28,748 nucleotides of DNA from IMG/VR virus record IMGVR_UViG_3300044641_001210, positions 1 to 28,748 of that record; one strand, 5' to 3'. This document shows positions 22,604-28,748 of this stretch, piece by piece. Position numbers and translations under genes: made by a program. The stretch comes from a virus. Within the stretch, counting starts at the first letter, position 1. Each line of letters begins with the position of its first letter. The notes below the pieces were generated by a model. It was not told the origin of the DNA and did not search any database. It was given only the letters and a program-made list of their open reading frames with translations.

Positions 22604-23297
22604 TCAATTTATTGAACTTGCAAAGCTTGAACAAATTGAATTTGATTCGTTGTTTGAAATGCAGGTTGAAATGCTTTCGATTTTAGCGGATGAAGACCCA
22701 GATGAATTTTACGACCTAGAAATTGACGAACTTAACCAATTACTCGAACCGCTTAAATTTTTAAGGCAAGAACCCCGTGTTAAAATAACCCAACAAATCG
22801 ATAAATTCACGTTTAAGCCTTTCGAAAAAATTACCCTAGGCGAATTTATTGATACCGATTATTTTTGTGTTCAAGACAAAATCGGAAATATACCGATTAT
22901 TTGCGCAATATTTTACAGACAAACCAACTTTGATGAGTGGGGAAATCGTGTTTTTGAACCTTATAAATACAACTTATTCGAACGTGCTGAAGTGTTTAAA
23001 GAAATACCTGTTACTTCGGTGTTTGGCGTAGTTCACGAATACCTAAAATTTCGGGATAATTTTACTAAGCAATATGAAAACCTATTTGCACCGCAATTTG
23101 AAGACGAAGAGGACACCACCGAATTAACTCCTGAAGAAAAAAAGGAAGTTGAAAACGAAAAGAAACGTTCAAAGTTCGCTTGGGAAAGCCTACTTTATAA
23201 TTTAGCAGGTGAAGACATCACGAAAATAGACGCAATCACAGACCTTAATTTAACCTTTGTGTTTAATATGCTTTCAATGAAGCACGTTTTGAGTTAA
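22566..23297 (+). CDS. Tail assembly chaperone-like protein 2
   Basis: 243 residues, starting MKLPQSWNQITVNQFIELAK. The N-terminal two thirds align loosely with protein 1, including ITVNQF against LTIEQF and ICAIFYRQTNF against LAVIFKREDL. The extra C-terminal part (KKRSKFAWESLLYNLAGEDI, then TKIDAITDLNLTFVFNML) looks like the second chaperone of a gpG/gpGT-type pair. It overlaps gene 1 by 38 bases in the +1 frame; an in-frame stop (22560-22562) just before its ATG argues for its own start, not a frameshift fusion. Its end overlaps the converging gp10-like gene by four bases. Confidence 0.55.
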   Translation: MKLPQSWNQITVNQFIELAKLEQIEFDSLFEMQVEMLSILADEDPDEFYDLEIDELNQLLEPLKFLRQEPRVKITQQIDKFTFKPFEKITLGEFIDTDYFCVQDKIGNIPIICAIFYRQTNFDEWGNRVFEPYKYNLFERAEVFKEIPVTSVFGVVHEYLKFRDNFTKQYENLFAPQFEDEEDTTELTPEEKKEVENEKKRSKFAWESLLYNLAGEDITKIDAITDLNLTFVFNMLSMKHVLS

Positions 23298-23737
23298 TAA
23301 GAACCTGGAGGTATTTGTAAATTCCATTTTCCGCTAGGGTCACCGTATAAATTAAAGCCTATTTTTATTTGTGGGTTGTTTAATATTGTAGCCATTTGTA
23401 GTAAAGGGTAGTTTTCAAATTGCCACGCAATATATTCGCCTAAAATTTCTCCAAATATCGCTTGAACGCTTGAACTATTTACCCATTTTTGCGTTATGTC
23501 TTGAGGTGTAATTACGCCACCGTTCCAAAGGTCAGCACCTTTGTCTTGAAATAAGTAATAATATAAAGCGTTTATTGTAACGTTTAATTCGTTTAATTTA
23601 TCTCCAGTCATTGCCGAAACACGAATTGAATCGTAAAGCGCTCCCGTATCAATAAGACCTAATTGCCTAACCTCACGTTGTAAAGCTTTAGCAAGTCGGT
23701 TTCTTGTTGCATATTTTACTTTAAAAGTTTTAGCCAT
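23294..23737 (-). CDS. HK97 gp10-like head-tail protein
   Basis: 147 residues. The block LIDTGALYDSIRVSA resembles the D-T-G-A-L-x-D-S-I motif of the HK97 gp10 family, which occurs at the head-tail joint. It starts MAKTFKVKYATRNRLAKALQ, followed by a compact alpha/beta domain and a Gly/Pro-rich end. Last gene of the tape-measure unit; its start overlaps the 79-residue gene by 8 bases and its stop converges on the plus-strand chaperone genes. Confidence 0.65.
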   Translation of the reverse strand: MAKTFKVKYATRNRLAKALQREVRQLGLIDTGALYDSIRVSAMTGDKLNELNVTINALYYYLFQDKGADLWNGGVITPQDITQKWVNSSSVQAIFGEILGEYIAWQFENYPLLQMATILNNPQIKIGFNLYGDPSGKWNLQIPPGSY

Positions 23738-23969
23738 TTACCTCGTACTTAGGTAGTTCTACATTATTAACCCAAAGAATTATTTCTTCATCTGTCCAAG
23801 TTTCAGTGTAATTGAATCCTGAAAAGTTAACTCCAAAAGTAGCTGAATCAGTTGTCAATACAACATTAACAGAACAAGTCTTTTCATTTATTGAATCCAC
23901 TACACCTATAACATAAACTGTTGGGTTGGTTATTTCAACATTGAATTGTGAAAATTTATAAGTTGCCAT
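23730..23969 (-). CDS. Small beta-rich protein (79 aa)
   Basis: Starts MATYKFSQFNVEITNPTVYV and is almost all beta-strand in pattern with TCSVNVVLTTDSATFGVNF and NYTETWTDEEI. Lies in the fibre part of the tail unit. May be a neck, fibre or decoration component. Not recognised. Confidence 0.55.
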   Translation of the reverse strand: MATYKFSQFNVEITNPTVYVIGVVDSINEKTCSVNVVLTTDSATFGVNFSGFNYTETWTDEEIILWVNNVELPKYEVNG

Positions 23970-23980
23970 TTTTTTATTTA

Positions 23981-24595
23981 TTAAGTTAAAGTTGTTCCTG
24001 TTACAGTAAATGTTCTACAAGGAATGTATTTATATAATATTGTTTTACCAGTGTAGCCAAAAGTAGTGCCGCTACTTGATAAACTCCAAGCAAAATTAGT
24101 TGAACCGAATAAAGTTGTCGAAGTCCACAAATCACCATCTGTTATATTAAATGGAGCATAATTTAATCTAAACCCAAAACTTGCACCCCCTTCATAATTC
24201 ATTATATTCATCAACTCTCTAATGTTTGTTAATCTCCATCCAGTTGTAAAAGTTCCAATACTAACTGCTAAGGCTCCATCTATTGCACCGTTCCAATTAA
24301 CAGTGGTTGCACTTGGTGTTCTTCTATAACCTAATACCGTTGAACCGTTATAAGTAGACCAATCAATAACTATATTATTAGTATAAGTTTGAGTACCTAA
24401 TTCACTCGTAAATCTATTCGTGTTTCCAAATGGATTATTTGAAGCAAGTACGGTAAAACTTGTAGCTCTTCCAGCTTCAAAATCTCCATCGTCACCAGTT
24501 CGATAAGATGTTGTTTGTCCTGTTTTAATTAATGTTGCACCAACTGGAACTGGAGTTGCTGCAGCTGTTGCTTTAATATATCTATTATCACTCAT
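23981..24595 (-). CDS. Lectin-like tail protein (DUF1566/Lcl-type)
   Basis: 204 residues. The C-terminal half carries the Lcl/DUF1566 marks: GWRLTNIREL at 119-128, DLWTSTTLF at 155-163, FAWSL at 168-172 and PCRTF at 192-196. This family has a C-type-lectin-like fold and occurs in phage and bacterial adhesins. The N-terminal half is Thr/Gly-rich and may attach it to the preceding fibre protein, to which its ATG is joined by TAATG. It probably recognises the host surface. The domain call is firm, receptor role inferred. Confidence 0.75.
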   Translation of the reverse strand: MSDNRYIKATAAATPVPVGATLIKTGQTTSYRTGDDGDFEAGRATSFTVLASNNPFGNTNRFTSELGTQTYTNNIVIDWSTYNGSTVLGYRRTPSATTVNWNGAIDGALAVSIGTFTTGWRLTNIRELMNIMNYEGGASFGFRLNYAPFNITDGDLWTSTTLFGSTNFAWSLSSSGTTFGYTGKTILYKYIPCRTFTVTGTTLT

Positions 24596-25707
24596 TACTT
24601 AGTAATATTTAAATTGATTACTGAAGCTATTGAAGCCGTTACCGTTATTTTACTACCTATTGCAATTGTATTTCCAAGCGTATAAGCCACGTTATCATCT
24701 TGAATAGTAATAGTTGGCGAGTTTAGAACATTTGAAACCGATGTTATAACCATATTATAAGGTGCGTAAAAGTTAACGGTAAGTGCGTCAATTAATTCAA
24801 CTGTGTATTGTATTCCAGCATCTATCCAAAGTTGCGTAGAAGCTTGATATTCTAACGATGCTCCTCCCGTTGGGTTGGTTATATAGACGTTATGAAGTTC
24901 GTCAAGTTCCCACCCGTTCATTACTTTGACATAAATTTTACCATTGTTTGCGTGGGCATATTCAACGTAACCGATAACTACGATGTGACCCGTTGCACCA
25001 GTTGGTTTTATGTTTGTTAATTTACCCGCTACCGTTGGACTTAAATATAAAACGTCTCCATCCGTCCAAGTTTCGCCTTGTAAACTTCCAGTCGTGTTTA
25101 TGTTTTCAAGTTGCCCAACCGTAATAATAAACCCTTCTTGATTTGTGGCTATTGTTTCAGTTACAAGTCCTATTGTGTCTGCTGAATTATTATCGTTGTT
25201 TGCTTGAGCCAAAGCAACTGCTAAGCGTCCACCTTGCGCACCACTAACCCTTACCGCTTGATAAGCTGCTTTTGTTAGTGTAGTGTTAGGTGTTACTTTG
25301 TTAACTACTCGTGCAACTAAATCAACTCCATTTTTTAAAGTTACGTTACCGCCTTTTAAAAGTGTTTCAGAACTTCCTATTGTGTTATTCCATTGCGTAG
25401 AACCTACGACAAAACCAGCACCTGAAGGTGACACGTTTAAATTAATATGGTCAGCGGTTATGTTATAAGTCCCGAGGTCTACGTCGTTAGTTGCACCCGT
25501 GTAAGGAACATAACCCGTTAAACTTGGAATCGTTGGTAAATTATCTAAATCATTGTAGTCATTAGAAAAAGCCGTTGCACCTAAATCAGCACTGTTTGCT
25601 TTTAATGCTAAAGCGTCAAATACCGCATCTTCGCTCGGTGCTTTATCTGTAACCCCGTCTGTAATTGTTTGGCTTACTTGTGAGGGTATGTTTATATTTA
25701 CTGCCAT
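24595..25707 (-). CDS. Tail fibre-like protein (370 aa)
   Basis: Starts MAVNINIPSQVSQTITDGVT and includes TGYVPYTGATNDVDLGTYN at about 64-82, a pattern common in phage tail fibres, followed by a repeat-like beta region and a middle domain (TLTKAAYQAVRVSGAQGGRL to YVEYAHANNGKIYVKVMNG) seen in many fibre proteins. The C-terminus is a short beta domain. Translated in one unit with the lectin-like protein after it. Likely forms the fibre or spike that carries the lectin. Confidence 0.7.
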   Translation of the reverse strand: MAVNINIPSQVSQTITDGVTDKAPSEDAVFDALALKANSADLGATAFSNDYNDLDNLPTIPSLTGYVPYTGATNDVDLGTYNITADHINLNVSPSGAGFVVGSTQWNNTIGSSETLLKGGNVTLKNGVDLVARVVNKVTPNTTLTKAAYQAVRVSGAQGGRLAVALAQANNDNNSADTIGLVTETIATNQEGFIITVGQLENINTTGSLQGETWTDGDVLYLSPTVAGKLTNIKPTGATGHIVVIGYVEYAHANNGKIYVKVMNGWELDELHNVYITNPTGGASLEYQASTQLWIDAGIQYTVELIDALTVNFYAPYNMVITSVSNVLNSPTITIQDDNVAYTLGNTIAIGSKITVTASIASVINLNITK

Positions 25708-26336
25708 ATTATATTTATATCAAAGTTTGCTAAAGTTACAGCGGTCTCAGTTGCTACAAGAACCGAATCCAAATATACGTTATATGTTGTATCGGGCAAA
25801 ATTAAAGTATCGCCACAATCAACACTAACGTTATATGAATCGTCCGAGTTTTGAACGGTTACAGGGTCGCAATCACAAGTGTTTGTTACGGGTATTATTG
25901 GTTCTAAAGGTATTTCGCAAACTGAATACTGATTAACCTCAAATGTAAAAGTACCAACCCAACCTGCAACGTAGTCTAAATCAAAGTTGTTTAAAGGTGT
26001 CATTGTAGGGTCGATAAGAATATCAATGCTTAAATCGTTCCCGTCGGTGTAATATAAGTAAAGGTCGTTTAATATTAATTGTGTGTCACTTAAAATCGTG
26101 TTTATGTTTGCGCGGTCTTTTTGAATAATGTCAACACAATAAACATCAAGCGTGAAAACGTTCGTGTTCATTCCGCTAGTCTCCGAAGTTGGAACAACAT
26201 AAACCAAAGGATACCTTTCGTCAAGTGTTGAAAAGTTCGGCATCTGTTCCCTAAATTCACCGCCAAATTTCTTTACTTGAATATGAGCATTGAAGAACGT
26301 TTCGAGTTTATTTAATAATTGCCAATAGCTTGTCAT
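25698..26336 (-). CDS. Putative tail completion/terminator protein (212 aa)
   Basis: The first 140 residues (MTSYWQLLNKLETFFNAHIQ ... VDIIQKDRANINTILSDTQLI) have the mixed alpha/beta pattern of a minor tail or tail-terminator protein with a helical N-terminus. The last 60 are a separate beta domain with a C-x-C pair (TCDCD). Start overlaps the tape measure stop (ATGA). Position next to the tape measure is the main evidence. Confidence 0.5.
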   Translation of the reverse strand: MTSYWQLLNKLETFFNAHIQVKKFGGEFREQMPNFSTLDERYPLVYVVPTSETSGMNTNVFTLDVYCVDIIQKDRANINTILSDTQLILNDLYLYYTDGNDLSIDILIDPTMTPLNNFDLDYVAGWVGTFTFEVNQYSVCEIPLEPIIPVTNTCDCDPVTVQNSDDSYNVSVDCGDTLILPDTTYNVYLDSVLVATETAVTLANFDINIIWQ

Positions 26337-28609
26337 AGTGTTGCGTTTTCTTCCATTCGTTTTATTCTACTTTGTGAACTTGTTATGTCGCTTTCAACAA
26401 CTACCGCCTTAACAACTTGTTGCTTTTCGACACTTTGCGCACCTTGTAAAGTATTCATTTCGTTAGCTTGTCCGAACAAATTAGTTTGAGGGGTTGCAGG
26501 TTGCACACCACCGCCACCACCCGAAGCACCCGCACCACCTGAAGCACCCGAAGCACTTGCGCCTTTGAATTGTGTTGAAGCTATTTTCTTAATGTTAGCA
26601 ATACCCGCAGCCGTAACCATTGCCGCAGCAATAGCACCCCTTATAATACTTGTCGGGTCACCCGCTACAATTTGCGAAGTATATGCGGCAACCGCACCCT
26701 TTAACGTGTCAATTACTGACATCGCTATATTTGCAGCCTTATTGATTTTAAACGCTTTTTCTTGTTGCTTTTCGCTTTCACCTGCAAAGGCTTGTATTAC
26801 GTCGTTAACGGTGCTTAAACCCGTCTTTGTAGCGTCTGCAACGGAGTTACCTTTCTCGATAGCCGCTTGAACTTCTAATTGTCTTTCTTGGTCAATTAGT
26901 TCCATTTTCTTCTTTTGGTAAGCTAACTGAATTTCTTCTTGAACTGCTGCGTCTAATTTTGCAAGTTCCATCTTTTCAGTATACCATTTTTCCAAAGCTG
27001 CTTTTTCGTTTTGACGTGCTATTTCTTCATCACTTAAGCCTACTTGGTTAAGTTCGTTTTTTAGTGCCGTTATTTGGTCGTTATATGTTTTTAGTTTTTC
27101 CGCGTCTTCTTTTGCATACTTTTCAACTAAGGCTTGTTCGTCTAGTAGCTGTTGTTCTTGAAGCTGCGCCGTTACCGTTGCATCGTCTTTATATAGTTCA
27201 AGTTTTTCTTTATACCAGTCGCTTAAACCGTCTCTCTCTTTTTGACGTGTGGCTTCCGTGTCAGTTAGCGTTTTATAATTTAATTCCCTTTGAAGTAAAG
27301 TAAGGGCGTCCGCTTGTTCTTGTAGCTTAACCTTTTCCTCTTCGTCGTATTTGTCATTTACCGCTTTACGTTCAGCGTTGTAGTTGTTTAGTAATGTAGT
27401 TGTGTCTTGTCCGTATTTTTTAGCTAGTAAAAACGCTTCTCGGTAATTGTTATCAATGTCTTCAAGTTCTTGTTTTCGTTCGCTTAGTTGGTCATATCGG
27501 AATTTATTTTCTAGTTCGGCAATTTTTTCTAAAGCCTCTTTGCGGTCTTCAATTCGTTTTTTATTATTTTCTGCAGCCTTGGTTGTTGCCTCGGTTGAAG
27601 CTGTTGCCTCCATTATTTGAAGCTGGTTATATGAATCCGCTATTGAATTAAATGCGTCGTTTGCACCTTTAAATGCATCGTCTCTTTTCTTTTGTGTTTC
27701 TTCAATAAACTTTTTACCCTCTTCGCTTTGAATATTTCTAGATTTCAAGTCGGCTAAAACTAGGTCATAAATTTTTAAGCGCATTTGTAACTCCTTTTGT
27801 AACTGAAGTTGGTAACGCATTGAAGCTATTATTTTTTCTTTTTCTAGTTCCACCGTAGACTTACCTTCGGCTTTTGCTAAGTCAATTCGTCTTTGATATT
27901 CTGACTGTTCATTATTAAAATTAGCTTCACGCATCATCCGCATTTCTTCAGCTCGTCGCATTTCGGCTTCGTGTCTCGCTTCTGCGTTTGCCTCGCCCTC
28001 TTCCGCTGCGCCCTCACTTAAACCAAACCACGAAAGGAATTCTTTAATAGCGTCAATTACTATATTTATAACGTCACCTATAAAACCAAACACAGCACCA
28101 ATTACGTCAAGTATTGGTTGAAGTATTCCGAGCGCATTCATTAAGGCAGCAATAGCTCCAACAATTGCGGTAATAGCAATAACCAATAAAAATATAGGGT
28201 TAGTTAATAGCATTATTCCAAACTGAATAAACGTTTTACCTAACGTGGCAACCGTAGACGTTAACCCTTTTAAACCATTTGAAATAGTTTCAGGACTTAT
28301 TGAGGTAACCGTCTGTTGAAATATTTTAGCTTTTTCGCTAGCTTCTTCAAAGTCTAAGTTCATTAACGAATCTTGTAAACTACCGAATGAATTAGTTACC
28401 TGTTCAAACTTTGAACCACTTGCAAAAGTTGAAATTTGTTCGTTAGCGTCGGCAATCCTATCCTTTAAACCCCCTGCCGCTTCCGCAAGTTCCTGCATTC
28501 TTTTCGGGTCGGTAGCGTTTAGTAATTCGTCACGAACCGCTTTTAATTCCGCTTTGAGTTCTTTAAGCCCTCCGACTTGAATAGTACCTACATTAATTGT
28601 ACCCGCCAT
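26333..28609 (-). CDS. Tape measure protein
   Basis: 758 residues, setting tail length. Residues 15-95 are helical and charged. Three or so hydrophobic segments lie at 125-195 (IMLLTNPIFLLVIAITAIVG and so on), as usual in tape measures that form a channel in the host membrane. A long alpha-helical coiled-coil part runs from 205 to 575 with a degenerate repeat of about 65 residues, at 365-425, 436-502 and 513-575. The end has a Gly/Ser/Ala-rich linker (683-702). At about 0.15 nm per residue it predicts a tail of around 110 nm. First gene of a late unit, with promoter element B upstream. Confidence 0.9.
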   Translation of the reverse strand: MAGTINVGTIQVGGLKELKAELKAVRDELLNATDPKRMQELAEAAGGLKDRIADANEQISTFASGSKFEQVTNSFGSLQDSLMNLDFEEASEKAKIFQQTVTSISPETISNGLKGLTSTVATLGKTFIQFGIMLLTNPIFLLVIAITAIVGAIAALMNALGILQPILDVIGAVFGFIGDVINIVIDAIKEFLSWFGLSEGAAEEGEANAEARHEAEMRRAEEMRMMREANFNNEQSEYQRRIDLAKAEGKSTVELEKEKIIASMRYQLQLQKELQMRLKIYDLVLADLKSRNIQSEEGKKFIEETQKKRDDAFKGANDAFNSIADSYNQLQIMEATASTEATTKAAENNKKRIEDRKEALEKIAELENKFRYDQLSERKQELEDIDNNYREAFLLAKKYGQDTTTLLNNYNAERKAVNDKYDEEEKVKLQEQADALTLLQRELNYKTLTDTEATRQKERDGLSDWYKEKLELYKDDATVTAQLQEQQLLDEQALVEKYAKEDAEKLKTYNDQITALKNELNQVGLSDEEIARQNEKAALEKWYTEKMELAKLDAAVQEEIQLAYQKKKMELIDQERQLEVQAAIEKGNSVADATKTGLSTVNDVIQAFAGESEKQQEKAFKINKAANIAMSVIDTLKGAVAAYTSQIVAGDPTSIIRGAIAAAMVTAAGIANIKKIASTQFKGASASGASGGAGASGGGGGVQPATPQTNLFGQANEMNTLQGAQSVEKQQVVKAVVVESDITSSQSRIKRMEENATL

Positions 28610-28612
28610 AAT

Positions 28613-28639
28613 TTATAATAGAAAAATTTCGTTCGTGTT
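28613..28639 (-). promoter_or_regulatory. Candidate late promoter B (tape-measure unit)
   Basis: Minus strand: AACAC (28639-28635), 14 bases, TATTATAA (28620-28613), ATT, ATG at 28609. The wider box AAAACACGAA overlaps the stop codon of the tail-tip gene only at its first bases. Spacing and box are identical to element A. The upstream part lies in the terminal repeat, so it appears intact only once the circle is closed at the left end. Confidence 0.6.
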
Positions 28640-28748
28640 TTAAATAGAAAGCCATTGCGTCCCGTCATCAACAACAGTAACCGCATCCCATTGGTTTAAA
28701 GTAAAAATTAACGCTCCATCAATTAAGTCGCCACCCGTTCCCTGAACA
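28622..28748. repeat. Direct terminal repeat, right copy
   Basis: Exact repeat of bases 1-127. The tape-measure gene starts at 28609, so in the closed molecule the 902-residue tail gene (ending at 19, equal to 28640) lies about 30 bases upstream of it on the minus strand. Confidence 0.95.

Noticed and set aside
22560-22610. Programmed frameshift joining the two plus-strand genes
   Set aside because: No slippery run is visible, the second frame has a stop at 22560-22562 and then its own ATG at 22566, and the N-terminus MKLPQSWNQITVNQF looks like a natural start.
23981-24595. Diversity-generating retroelement acting on the lectin-like gene
   Set aside because: No reverse transcriptase gene and no second copy of the gene's end anywhere in the window.
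1-28748. CRISPR arrays, tRNA genes, integrase or attachment sites
   Set aside because: No regularly spaced repeats, no cloverleaf-like sequence and no integrase-like protein were seen on either strand.

Overview
The window is a complete, AT-rich genome of a small tailed (siphovirus-like) phage. The last 127 bases (28622-28748) repeat bases 1-127 exactly, so the contig closes into a circle of 28,621 bp. The host is probably a member of the Bacteroidota, most likely a flavobacterium. The reasons are A/T-rich leaders without clear Shine-Dalgarno sites, host-type -7 promoter boxes (TAnnTTTG) at 14733-14740 and 22011-22018, and structural proteins of the style seen in Bacteroidota phages. I see no integrase, repressor, DNA polymerase or tRNA gene, so a strictly lytic phage that borrows the host replisome is the simplest reading. 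That reading is inference.

Nearly all genes are on the minus strand, packed with 1-8 base overlaps (ATGA, TAATG, TAGTG, TTGA). The early/middle block runs from a host-type promoter near 14740 down to about 6100. It encodes small proteins, a DnaA domain IV-like protein, an ERF-type annealing protein, a lambda-exonuclease-type nuclease, a MazG-like protein, a replication-initiation-like protein, a DnaB/RepA-type helicase, a PP-loop (PAPS reductase-like) enzyme, a Mom-like DNA modification enzyme, NinG, small membrane proteins and a sigma-factor-like protein. ERF, exonuclease and NinG form a recombination set. The helicase, DnaA-like and DUF6291-like proteins form the replication set.

The late block starts right after the sigma-like gene. 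It continues through the small and large terminase subunits, two large distal-tail/baseplate proteins, then across the circle junction to the tape measure, a tail-completion candidate, fibre and lectin-like proteins and a gp10-like protein. Further late genes are protease/scaffold, major capsid, tail tube, a small unknown, portal, connector, then holin, spanin and lysin. A DnaQ-like exonuclease gene sits between two terminators at the end.

Two features stand out. First, five late units begin with the same element: an AACAC-like box, 14-15 bases, TATTATWA, exactly three bases, then ATG. I infer these are phage-specific late promoters giving almost leaderless mRNAs, possibly read by the phage's own sigma-like protein. 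Second, the only plus-strand genes (22034-23297) are two related, overlapping tail-chaperone-like genes, inserted backwards between capsid and tail modules. The tail module order (distal tail, then tape measure, then completion proteins) is also the reverse of the usual siphovirus order.
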